Shown here in pieces: positions 45,089 to 57,800 of a stretch of 64,000 nt of DNA; within the stretch, counting starts at the first letter, position 1, and each line of letters begins with the position of its first letter. A program made the translations under genes and the position numbers. The notes beneath the pieces are model-generated. The model saw nothing but the letters and a program-made list of their open reading frames with translations, searched no databases and was not told the DNA's origin. This DNA comes from Heliopora coerulea (lineage: Eukaryota > Cnidaria > Anthozoa > Scleralcyonacea > Helioporidae), in the NCBI GenBank assembly GCA_030142905.1, contig JASJOG010000019.1, positions 2,908,796-2,972,795 of the forward strand, in the 5' to 3' direction.

Positions 45089-45734
45089 TCTCATTTAGCT
45101 TATTAGCTTAGTTAAAGTAGTTGTATTCAATAAGAAAATAACGTAGTTGATACTTTACCAGTTTACGTTGACATTTACCAGACATTCCGAAGATAAACTG
45201 TAGCGAATTAATCACAGTATAGCGCTTTCAAAGTAAGATCTATTTGCGTGTTTAGCTTTTTGCTTAACAATAGGGAAAAGGAACCGTTATTGTTGCTGTA
45301 CTTTTGAACATTATTTATGAAAAATTATTGGTAATTTGCCGAATAACACCACATTTTATCACTGCACATAGTCTCATTTATCACAGCACAAATCTCATTT
45401 ATCACTGTACAAATTGGTTATCACTGCACACTAAAATAATCCCTGCCTCTTTCTTTGTTTTAGCCTCTCGCTCCGTCATTAATTTTTCTCTCAGCTTCTT
45501 ACTTGTCACCTTTTGTGATTGGTTGGGCGCTAATTAATTATCCATTCTCGCATGTAAATAGACTTATATATAGACACTGATAACCTTGTAATATTACACT
45601 CTGAAGATGTTGTACGTTGCAACGAAACGTTAGAATCCAACTTATTTTCAAAATGTTTTAACTTGTCTTGCCTTGTTGCGATCATGGTTCTTCACCTTAA
45701 AATTTTGAGCTGGGCTCTCATTTTTATCCTGAGA

Positions 45735-48700
45735 TTGCTTTAGTTTTGTAGGTGTAATCTGCGATAATAGCAGCATTCTTATCTTGCCCTTCTAATGCCG
45801 CTAGAGCTGTGTCAGACAAGGTCATGGCAAGTGCGTTTGCCAGAATGGAAAACGCTCCTGTTTCTGCTAAATGGGTCGCGCTAACAACCTGCATGATTGT
45901 AGAACTCTATTCATAAGGCAACACAGATAGAGTACATAAGACCAGAGAACATGCATTATAAGGCAGTTGCTGATTCCCAAACTTTGAATGAGAGAAAGCC
46001 AACTCAATCTTCATTTAAACTTTACCATTGGGAAACCCGACACGAAGGTGGACATTCTGTCGCATTAGGTGGTGGCAATCGTGGGGCCAATTTTTACAAA
46101 TATTTAACAACTGCAAAGTCTGAAAGAAATATTAAGTGCGTCTCCGGGATGACGCTGTGTAGCATGTCGTGTTTCGGAATGGATCTTACCGGCTCGTGGA
46201 GAAATTTTAAAGTGATCTGATCTATCCTGCAATGTACGAGAAAGCTTTTCAGTGAATTACGGCATCCTTCAAGTTTTTGAGGAGACAATACGATACCATG
46301 TGTCATCTGATTCTCCGTGAAAACCCTTTGGGCTCACCGACTGCGGTTTGAACAAATTGGCGTAAAAAATTAAATGTTGTAAATGCTCATATAGTTAAGC
46401 TAACAGTGGCTACCGAAGATTAATAATTAGTTTAACATTTGTCGGGAACGAATGAGATGCCTTGGTTAAAGGAAATCTGTATAAAAGAAGGGTCAAATTC
46501 CGATCTAACTCAACATAAAGTCATCACACTTAGTGTTTATGTGTAATTTAAAACCTAACACACGTGAGCGTATTTTTGTCTCAAATCTTCCCCTTATTTT
46601 GTGCAAGTGCAAGTGCAAGTGTAGAACGTGAATGGTAAATTAATATTATACATTAACAAAAATTACGTCGCTCTATTCGAATCGTGGTGCACTGCTTCCG
46701 CTTAGTAAGTTGTTTCATAGAAGAAACAGTAGCCGTGTAACATTTTGTTCACTTAGGACTCTTCGGTTCTGTATCGCTCAAACGGTGGCACGCAGTGAAT
46801 TCCAGTCAGTATCAACACCAGCCAAGATCAAAATACACAATAAAGTTTACACTGTAGACCAATTGCCATGCGGACTCATTACTTCTGTTCAGTTCTATTT
46901 ATTTCGTTTATAATTTATTCAGTTGCATTGCTTACCTCTCGCTTGACGCAAATTCCCCGAACGATTCTTATGACTTGTCCAAATTGTTGCTGGGCAAATG
47001 CCAAATGGGCAAACCCGCAACAGTAATGAGTTTAACGTTTGGCCAAATGGATTACGCGCGCACGACTTCTTCCAGAGCGGCATAAACTTCGTTAAACCAT
47101 GGACTGTAATGAATAATTATGTTCAACATAGTAAACATAATTTTCCAGTTTTTTTCAAAAAATTTTCTTTGGAAAATTCAAAAGGTGTACCCATAATCCA
47201 ATTCGAAAGTAGTTTTCAGGGGGATGTAGCGATCGGCTATCGTTTGCTACATTTAATTAACGAAAAAGAAAACATGCATTGTGACATGACAGAGCCCTAG
47301 ACGTCAGCATTTCCAAAATATCACAGCTCAGAAAAATAATCAAATCTCAAAAAAGCCGGTTACGTTTCCAGCTTGATTAGCACCGTAAGGTTAAAAAAGG
47401 CGAAAACTGCCCCGGCTCAATAGACGCTTTCTTGTACGTGTCGATTTCAAAATTTAAACTTGACCTGATGTAAACAAGTTCCGATTTTTCGAAAATCTCA
47501 GCATCTGTTCAAATTAATCCCACAAGTCTTGTATGAAAACAAATCGCGTAATTAGGAATACGATGCTGTTCGGAACTTAAGGTGGTTCTATACATTTAAT
47601 ATTTCAAAAAGTCTAATTTTTGGAATTATGAAATTTAGCATTATTAAACATTACTTTTTCATTTCTCGTTGCTATTTTCTTGATTTCAACCAAGCAAAAG
47701 GATTAAATATTGAAAAGAAATTGCCCATCCTTTTAATTGTCTCTTGGCAACCGTCATAGCAACGAATTGTTATTGTCAAATTGTTATCACTGGACTGTTT
47801 CTACAATGTAGGAAAGAGAGTCAATGATTCTTAACCACCCCTCCCTCGTTATTGTAAGATTTAAATCCATTTTACTGTGTATTAACGTGAGGTGACCAGC
47901 GGTAGGCTGTGATTTTGGCGCGCATTTGATTGTTTTCTTTGCGAGAGACGTTGGTAATGGCGGTCAGTCGCAGGATTTGTGGCTGGTTCGTCAAACATTA
48001 AATTCTGCTCCTCCATAACAGTCGCAGCTGGCCTAAGGGACATCATGTAAAGTCCGAGGATGGTCGATCTGCCAGAAGCCTTTCAAAGGATCGAGAGGTG
48101 CCTTCATTCGTCGAGAATTTGCTCCCGACGTGGGCGTTCGAGGCAGAGGCGTGACTGAGAGTCGTAATAGGTTTAGGACTGTAGGTGTGTGAAAAAATTT
48201 TTTGAAAACTTTAGAGTGGCATATCTTTTAGATATGTACTAGAGTCTCTCGCCTAGGATATGTTTGGCTTTGTGGATTCGAGCCCTAATTAGACTTAGTA
48301 TAAGATATATTATATGAAAGGGGGGAAGGTGGGTGGTGTTGAAGATATACAGAATTACCCATAATGCAATAGAGGCATAACATGGATATAACATGTACAC
48401 AAGGGCGTGTTATGCGTGATCACTGCATGCTATAGTGCATTCTTCCACAATAAGCGAATCAGTGCGTTTGTTTACATGATTGGTAAACGGCGGGACAAAG
48501 GCGGAGCAATCCGTCTGTTCCAAAATTGGCTGAGAAATTGCAGCGAATTGAAAGAGAAGAGGCAAGGAGACAAGAACCAGGAGAGAGAAGAGGAAACCAG
48601 CTCAACGGGATCATTTTAACAGCTTTTTGACTTTATTTTCGTGTGTAAAGTACCATTGATCCCCTTAAAAATTTCTTTGAAAACTTTAAACCCAATTTTC

Positions 48701-48866
48701 TGAGTTTGCTGTATTGCTCGGTACCAAGAACTCTCCTGCATTTAATATTTGTCCAATTCGAGTCCAATTTTCACCATTTCTCAAAAACAAATAGGTATAT
48801 GATGTCAACCTAAACAATCAACCACCTAAAAAATTGTTTTTAAAAGAACCCGATCACTATATCTGG
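45735..48866. other. Intergenic segment, no gene recognised
   Basis: It contains short ORFs (45951-46220, 46998-47300, 48407-48619) without recognisable domains or convincing splice context, and a small GTGCAA tandem near 46605-46622. I see no RNA gene or element with clear ends. Confidence 0.4.
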
Positions 48867-51800
48867 ATATCTCGTGGGAATCGAGTGGTAAACGATCGCA
48901 ACCAACGGCAAACAGCAAGATTCGGGAGCCTGTAGCCTTTGCTGACCAGAATAGAGAAGTTTGGAAAAGTTGGCAAAACCTCGTTTTGCAAAGGGGGGAC
49001 CACATGGCCCATGTGGTCCCCCCTTTGCTACTGGGCCGAATTTTCAAGTGTGCATATCTCGTGGGAATCGAGTGGTAAACGATCGCAACCAACGGCAAAC
49101 AGCAAGATTCGGGAGCCTGTAGCCTTTGCTGACCAGAATAGAGAAGTTTGGAAAAGTTGGCAAAACCTCGTTTTGCAAAGGGGGGACCACATGGCCCATG
49201 TGGTCCCCCCTTTGCTACTGGGCCGAATTTTCAAGTGTGCATATCTCGTGGGAATCGAGTGGTAAACGATCGCAACCAACGGCAAACAGCAAGATTCGGG
49301 AGCCTGTAGCCTTTGCTGACCAGAATAGAGAAGTTTGGAAAAGTTGGCAAAACCTCGTTTTGCAAAGGGGGGACCACATGGCCCATGTGGTCCCCCCTTT
49401 GCTACTGGGCCGAATTTTCAAGTGTGCATATCTCGTGGGAATCGAGTGGTAAACGATCGCAACCAACGGCAAACAGCAAGATTCGGGAGCCTGTAGCCTT
49501 TGCTGACCAGAATAGAGAAGTTTGGAAAAGTTGGCAAAACCTCGTTTTGCAAAGGGGGGACCACATGGCCCATGTGGTCCCCCCTTTGCTACTGGGCCGA
49601 ATTTTCAAGTGTGCATATCTCGTGGGAATCGAGTGGTAAACGATCGCAACCAACGGCAAACAGCAAGATTCGGGAGCCTGTAGCCTTTGCTGACCAGAAT
49701 AGAGAAGTTTGGAAAAGTTGGCAAAACCTCGTTTTGCAAAGGGGGGACCACATGGCCCATGTGGTCCCCCCTTTGCTACTGGGCCGAATTTTCAAGTGTG
49801 CATATCTCGTGGGAATCGAGTGGTAAACGATCGCAACCAACGGCAAACAGCAAGATTCGGGAGCCTGTAGCCTTTGCTGACCAGAATAGAGAAGTTTGGA
49901 AAAGTTGGCAAAACCTCGTTTTGCAAAGGGGGGACCACATGGCCCATGTGGTCCCCCCTTTGCTACTGGGCCGAATTTTCAAGTGTGCATATCTCGTGGG
50001 AATCGAGTGGTAAACGATCGCAACCAACGGCAAACAGCAAGATTCGGGAGCCTGTAGCCTTTGCTGACCAGAATAGAGAAGTTTGGAAAAGTTGGCAAAA
50101 CCTCGTTTTGCAAAGGGGGGACCACATGGCCCATGTGGTCCCCCCTTTGCTACTGGGCCGAATTTTCAAGTGTGCATATCTCGTGGGAATCGAGTGGTAA
50201 ACGATCGCAACCAACGGCAAACAGCAAGATTCGGGAGCCTGTAGCCTTTGCTGACCAGAATAGAGAAGTTTGGAAAAGTTGGCAAAACCTCGTTTTGCAA
50301 AGGGGGGACCACATGGCCCATGTGGTCCCCCCTTTGCTACTGGGCCGAATTTTCAAGTGTGCATATCTCGTGGGAATCGAGTGGTAAACGATCGCAACCA
50401 ACGGCAAACAGCAAGATTCGGGAGCCTGTAGCCTTTGCTGACCAGAATAGAGAAGTTTGGAAAAGTTGGCAAAACCTCGTTTTGCAAAGGGGGGACCACA
50501 TGGCCCATGTGGTCCCCCCTTTGCTACTGGGCCGAATTTTCAAGTGTGCATATCTCGTGGGAATCGAGTGGTAAACGATCGCAACCAACGGCAAACAGCA
50601 AGATTCGGGAGCCTGTAGCCTTTGCTGACCAGAATAGAGAAGTTTGGAAAAGTTGGCAAAACCTCGTTTTGCAAAGGGGGGACCACATGGCCCATGTGGT
50701 CCCCCCTTTGCTACTGGGCCGAATTTTCAAGTGTGCATATCTCGTGGGAATCGAGTGGTAAACGATCGCAACCAACGGCAAACAGCAAGATTCGGGAGCC
50801 TGTAGCCTTTGCTGACCAGAATAGAGAAGTTTGGAAAAGTTGGCAAAACCTCGTTTTGCAAAGGGGGGACCACATGGCCCATGTGGTCCCCCCTTTGCTA
50901 CTGGGCCGAATTTTCAAGTGTGCATATCTCGTGGGAATCGAGTGGTAAACGATCGCAACCAACGGCAAACAGCAAGATTCGGGAGCCTGTAGCCTTTGCT
51001 GACCAGAATAGAGAAGTTTGGAAAAGTTGGCAAAACCTCGTTTTGCAAAGGGGGGACCACATGGCCCATGTGGTCCCCCCTTTGCTACTGGGCCGAATTT
51101 TCAAGTGTGCATATCTCGTGGGAATCGAGTGGTAAACGATCGCAACCAACGGCAAACAGCAAGATTCGGGAGCCTGTAGCCTTTGCTGACCAGAATAGAG
51201 AAGTTTGGAAAAGTTGGCAAAACCTCGTTTTGCAAAGGGGGGACCACATGGCCCATGTGGTCCCCCCTTTGCTACTGGGCCGAATTTTCAAGTGTGCATA
51301 TCTCGTGGGAATCGAGTGGTAAACGATCGCAACCAACGGCAAACAGCAAGATTCGGGAGCCTGTAGCCTTTGCTGACCAGAATAGAGAAGTTTGGAAAAG
51401 TTGGCAAAACCTCGTTTTGCAAAGGGGGGACCACATGGCCCATGTGGTCCCCCCTTTGCTACTGGGCCGAATTTTCAAGTGTGCATATCTCGTGGGAATC
51501 GAGTGGTAAACGATCGCAACCAACGGCAAACAGCAAGATTCGGGAGCCTGTAGCCTTTGCTGACCAGAATAGAGAAGTTTGGAAAAGTTGGCAAAACCTC
51601 GTTTTGCAAAGGGGGGACCACATGGCCCATGTGGTCCCCCCTTTGCTACTGGGCCGAATTTTCAAGTGTGCATATCTCGTGGGAATCGAGTGGTAAACGA
51701 TCGCAACCAACGGCAAACAGCAAGATTCGGGAGCCTGTAGCCTTTGCTGACCAGAATAGAGAAGTTTGGAAAAGTTGGCAAAACCTCGTTTTGCAAAGGG

Positions 51801-54800
51801 GGGACCACATGGCCCATGTGGTCCCCCCTTTGCTACTGGGCCGAATTTTCAAGTGTGCATATCTCGTGGGAATCGAGTGGTAAACGATCGCAACCAACGG
51901 CAAACAGCAAGATTCGGGAGCCTGTAGCCTTTGCTGACCAGAATAGAGAAGTTTGGAAAAGTTGGCAAAACCTCGTTTTGCAAAGGGGGGACCACATGGC
52001 CCATGTGGTCCCCCCTTTGCTACTGGGCCGAATTTTCAAGTGTGCATATCTCGTGGGAATCGAGTGGTAAACGATCGCAACCAACGGCAAACAGCAAGAT
52101 TCGGGAGCCTGTAGCCTTTGCTGACCAGAATAGAGAAGTTTGGAAAAGTTGGCAAAACCTCGTTTTGCAAAGGGGGGACCACATGGCCCATGTGGTCCCC
52201 CCTTTGCTACTGGGCCGAATTTTCAAGTGTGCATATCTCGTGGGAATCGAGTGGTAAACGATCGCAACCAACGGCAAACAGCAAGATTCGGGAGCCTGTA
52301 GCCTTTGCTGACCAGAATAGAGAAGTTTGGAAAAGTTGGCAAAACCTCGTTTTGCAAAGGGGGGACCACATGGCCCATGTGGTCCCCCCTTTGCTACTGG
52401 GCCGAATTTTCAAGTGTGCATATCTCGTGGGAATCGAGTGGTAAACGATCGCAACCAACGGCAAACAGCAAGATTCGGGAGCCTGTAGCCTTTGCTGACC
52501 AGAATAGAGAAGTTTGGAAAAGTTGGCAAAACCTCGTTTTGCAAAGGGGGGACCACATGGCCCATGTGGTCCCCCCTTTGCTACTGGGCCGAATTTTCAA
52601 GTGTGCATATCTCGTGGGAATCGAGTGGTAAACGATCGCAACCAACGGCAAACAGCAAGATTCGGGAGCCTGTAGCCTTTGCTGACCAGAATAGAGAAGT
52701 TTGGAAAAGTTGGCAAAACCTCGTTTTGCAAAGGGGGGACCACATGGCCCATGTGGTCCCCCCTTTGCTACTGGGCCGAATTTTCAAGTGTGCATATCTC
52801 GTGGGAATCGAGTGGTAAACGATCGCAACCAACGGCAAACAGCAAGATTCGGGAGCCTGTAGCCTTTGCTGACCAGAATAGAGAAGTTTGGAAAAGTTGG
52901 CAAAACCTCGTTTTGCAAAGGGGGGACCACATGGCCCATGTGGTCCCCCCTTTGCTACTGGGCCGAATTTTCAAGTGTGCATATCTCGTGGGAATCGAGT
53001 GGTAAACGATCGCAACCAACGGCAAACAGCAAGATTCGGGAGCCTGTAGCCTTTGCTGACCAGAATAGAGAAGTTTGGAAAAGTTGGCAAAACCTCGTTT
53101 TGCAAAGGGGGGACCACATGGCCCATGTGGTCCCCCCTTTGCTACTGGGCCGAATTTTCAAGTGTGCATATCTCGTGGGAATCGAGTGGTAAACGATCGC
53201 AACCAACGGCAAACAGCAAGATTCGGGAGCCTGTAGCCTTTGCTGACCAGAATAGAGAAGTTTGGAAAAGTTGGCAAAACCTCGTTTTGCAAAGGGGGGA
53301 CCACATGGCCCATGTGGTCCCCCCTTTGCTACTGGGCCGAATTTTCAAGTGTGCATATCTCGTGGGAATCGAGTGGTAAACGATCGCAACCAACGGCAAA
53401 CAGCAAGATTCGGGAGCCTGTAGCCTTTGCTGACCAGAATAGAGAAGTTTGGAAAAGTTGGCAAAACCTCGTTTTGCAAAGGGGGGACCACATGGCCCAT
53501 GTGGTCCCCCCTTTGCTACTGGGCCGAATTTTCAAGTGTGCATATCTCGTGGGAATCGAGTGGTAAACGATCGCAACCAACGGCAAACAGCAAGATTCGG
53601 GAGCCTGTAGCCTTTGCTGACCAGAATAGAGAAGTTTGGAAAAGTTGGCAAAACCTCGTTTTGCAAAGGGGGGACCACATGGCCCATGTGGTCCCCCCTT
53701 TGCTACTGGGCCGAATTTTCAAGTGTGCATATCTCGTGGGAATCGAGTGGTAAACGATCGCAACCAACGGCAAACAGCAAGATTCGGGAGCCTGTAGCCT
53801 TTGCTGACCAGAATAGAGAAGTTTGGAAAAGTTGGCAAAACCTCGTTTTGCAAAGGGGGGACCACATGGCCCATGTGGTCCCCCCTTTGCTACTGGGCCG
53901 AATTTTCAAGTGTGCATATCTCGTGGGAATCGAGTGGTAAACGATCGCAACCAACGGCAAACAGCAAGATTCGGGAGCCTGTAGCCTTTGCTGACCAGAA
54001 TAGAGAAGTTTGGAAAAGTTGGCAAAACCTCGTTTTGCAAAGGGGGGACCACATGGCCCATGTGGTCCCCCCTTTGCTACTGGGCCGAATTTTCAAGTGT
54101 GCATATCTCGTGGGAATCGAGTGGTAAACGATCGCAACCAACGGCAAACAGCAAGATTCGGGAGCCTGTAGCCTTTGCTGACCAGAATAGAGAAGTTTGG
54201 AAAAGTTGGCAAAACCTCGTTTTGCAAAGGGGGGACCACATGGCCCATGTGGTCCCCCCTTTGCTACTGGGCCGAATTTTCAAGTGTGCATATCTCGTGG
54301 GAATCGAGTGGTAAACGATCGCAACCAACGGCAAACAGCAAGATTCGGGAGCCTGTAGCCTTTGCTGACCAGAATAGAGAAGTTTGGAAAAGTTGGCAAA
54401 ACCTCGTTTTGCAAAGGGGGGACCACATGGCCCATGTGGTCCCCCCTTTGCTACTGGGCCGAATTTTCAAGTGTGCATATCTCGTGGGAATCGAGTGGTA
54501 AACGATCGCAACCAACGGCAAACAGCAAGATTCGGGAGCCTGTAGCCTTTGCTGACCAGAATAGAGAAGTTTGGAAAAGTTGGCAAAACCTCGTTTTGCA
54601 AAGGGGGGACCACATGGCCCATGTGGTCCCCCCTTTGCTACTGGGCCGAATTTTCAAGTGTGCATATCTCGTGGGAATCGAGTGGTAAACGATCGCAACC
54701 AACGGCAAACAGCAAGATTCGGGAGCCTGTAGCCTTTGCTGACCAGAATAGAGAAGTTTGGAAAAGTTGGCAAAACCTCGTTTTGCAAAGGGGGGACCAC

Positions 54801-57800
54801 ATGGCCCATGTGGTCCCCCCTTTGCTACTGGGCCGAATTTTCAAGTGTGCATATCTCGTGGGAATCGAGTGGTAAACGATCGCAACCAACGGCAAACAGC
54901 AAGATTCGGGAGCCTGTAGCCTTTGCTGACCAGAATAGAGAAGTTTGGAAAAGTTGGCAAAACCTCGTTTTGCAAAGGGGGGACCACATGGCCCATGTGG
55001 TCCCCCCTTTGCTACTGGGCCGAATTTTCAAGTGTGCATATCTCGTGGGAATCGAGTGGTAAACGATCGCAACCAACGGCAAACAGCAAGATTCGGGAGC
55101 CTGTAGCCTTTGCTGACCAGAATAGAGAAGTTTGGAAAAGTTGGCAAAACCTCGTTTTGCAAAGGGGGGACCACATGGCCCATGTGGTCCCCCCTTTGCT
55201 ACTGGGCCGAATTTTCAAGTGTGCATATCTCGTGGGAATCGAGTGGTAAACGATCGCAACCAACGGCAAACAGCAAGATTCGGGAGCCTGTAGCCTTTGC
55301 TGACCAGAATAGAGAAGTTTGGAAAAGTTGGCAAAACCTCGTTTTGCAAAGGGGGGACCACATGGCCCATGTGGTCCCCCCTTTGCTACTGGGCCGAATT
55401 TTCAAGTGTGCATATCTCGTGGGAATCGAGTGGTAAACGATCGCAACCAACGGCAAACAGCAAGATTCGGGAGCCTGTAGCCTTTGCTGACCAGAATAGA
55501 GAAGTTTGGAAAAGTTGGCAAAACCTCGTTTTGCAAAGGGGGGACCACATGGCCCATGTGGTCCCCCCTTTGCTACTGGGCCGAATTTTCAAGTGTGCAT
55601 ATCTCGTGGGAATCGAGTGGTAAACGATCGCAACCAACGGCAAACAGCAAGATTCGGGAGCCTGTAGCCTTTGCTGACCAGAATAGAGAAGTTTGGAAAA
55701 GTTGGCAAAACCTCGTTTTGCAAAGGGGGGACCACATGGCCCATGTGGTCCCCCCTTTGCTACTGGGCCGAATTTTCAAGTGTGCATATCTCGTGGGAAT
55801 CGAGTGGTAAACGATCGCAACCAACGGCAAACAGCAAGATTCGGGAGCCTGTAGCCTTTGCTGACCAGAATAGAGAAGTTTGGAAAAGTTGGCAAAACCT
55901 CGTTTTGCAAAGGGGGGACCACATGGCCCATGTGGTCCCCCCTTTGCTACTGGGCCGAATTTTCAAGTGTGCATATCTCGTGGGAATCGAGTGGTAAACG
56001 ATCGCAACCAACGGCAAACAGCAAGATTCGGGAGCCTGTAGCCTTTGCTGACCAGAATAGAGAAGTTTGGAAAAGTTGGCAAAACCTCGTTTTGCAAAGG
56101 GGGGACCACATGGCCCATGTGGTCCCCCCTTTGCTACTGGGCCGAATTTTCAAGTGTGCATATCTCGTGGGAATCGAGTGGTAAACGATCGCAACCAACG
56201 GCAAACAGCAAGATTCGGGAGCCTGTAGCCTTTGCTGACCAGAATAGAGAAGTTTGGAAAAGTTGGCAAAACCTCGTTTTGCAAAGGGGGGACCACATGG
56301 CCCATGTGGTCCCCCCTTTGCTACTGGGCCGAATTTTCAAGTGTGCATATCTCGTGGGAATCGAGTGGTAAACGATCGCAACCAACGGCAAACAGCAAGA
56401 TTCGGGAGCCTGTAGCCTTTGCTGACCAGAATAGAGAAGTTTGGAAAAGTTGGCAAAACCTCGTTTTGCAAAGGGGGGACCACATGGCCCATGTGGTCCC
56501 CCCTTTGCTACTGGGCCGAATTTTCAAGTGTGCATATCTCGTGGGAATCGAGTGGTAAACGATCGCAACCAACGGCAAACAGCAAGATTCGGGAGCCTGT
56601 AGCCTTTGCTGACCAGAATAGAGAAGTTTGGAAAAGTTGGCAAAACCTCGTTTTGCAAAGGGGGGACCACATGGCCCATGTGGTCCCCCCTTTGCTACTG
56701 GGCCGAATTTTCAAGTGTGCATATCTCGTGGGAATCGAGTGGTAAACGATCGCAACCAACGGCAAACAGCAAGATTCGGGAGCCTGTAGCCTTTGCTGAC
56801 CAGAATAGAGAAGTTTGGAAAAGTTGGCAAAACCTCGTTTTGCAAAGGGGGGACCACATGGCCCATGTGGTCCCCCCTTTGCTACTGGGCCGAATTTTCA
56901 AGTGTGCATATCTCGTGGGAATCGAGTGGTAAACGATCGCAACCAACGGCAAACAGCAAGATTCGGGAGCCTGTAGCCTTTGCTGACCAGAATAGAGAAG
57001 TTTGGAAAAGTTGGCAAAACCTCGTTTTGCAAAGGGGGGACCACATGGCCCATGTGGTCCCCCCTTTGCTACTGGGCCGAATTTTCAAGTGTGCATATCT
57101 CGTGGGAATCGAGTGGTAAACGATCGCAACCAACGGCAAACAGCAAGATTCGGGAGCCTGTAGCCTTTGCTGACCAGAATAGAGAAGTTTGGAAAAGTTG
57201 GCAAAACCTCGTTTTGCAAAGGGGGGACCACATGGCCCATGTGGTCCCCCCTTTGCTACTGGGCCGAATTTTCAAGTGTGCATATCTCGTGGGAATCGAG
57301 TGGTAAACGATCGCAACCAACGGCAAACAGCAAGATTCGGGAGCCTGTAGCCTTTGCTGACCAGAATAGAGAAGTTTGGAAAAGTTGGCAAAACCTCGTT
57401 TTGCAAAGGGGGGACCACATGGCCCATGTGGTCCCCCCTTTGCTACTGGGCCGAATTTTCAAGTGTGCATATCTCGTGGGAATCGAGTGGTAAACGATCG
57501 CAACCAACGGCAAACAGCAAGATTCGGGAGCCTGTAGCCTTTGCTGACCAGAATAGAGAAGTTTGGAAAAGTTGGCAAAACCTCGTTTTGCAAAGGGGGG
57601 ACCACATGGCCCATGTGGTCCCCCCTTTGCTACTGGGCCGAATTTTCAAGTGTGCATATCTCGTGGGAATCGAGTGGTAAACGATCGCAACCAACGGCAA
57701 ACAGCAAGATTCGGGAGCCTGTAGCCTTTGCTGACCAGAATAGAGAAGTTTGGAAAAGTTGGCAAAACCTCGTTTTGCAAAGGGGGGACCACATGGCCCA

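Larger units (their letters stand above)
41480..45734 (+). mobile_element. Decayed autonomous hAT transposon with long inverted repeats
   Basis: Arms 41480-41767 and 45450-45734 are near-identical reverse complements (about 285 bp, for example CTCAGGATAAAAATGAGAGC at the outer left end). They enclose about 3.7 kb with a KIAA1586-type hAT transposase. I could not identify a target duplication; ATTGCTTTAGTTT occurs just outside the right end and about 45 bp outside the left end in the same orientation. The exact termini are therefore uncertain. Confidence 0.7.

Noticed and set aside
45951..48619. Short ORFs between the hAT transposon and the satellite
   Set aside because: No family resemblance, no splice pairing and no repeated structure to support a gene.
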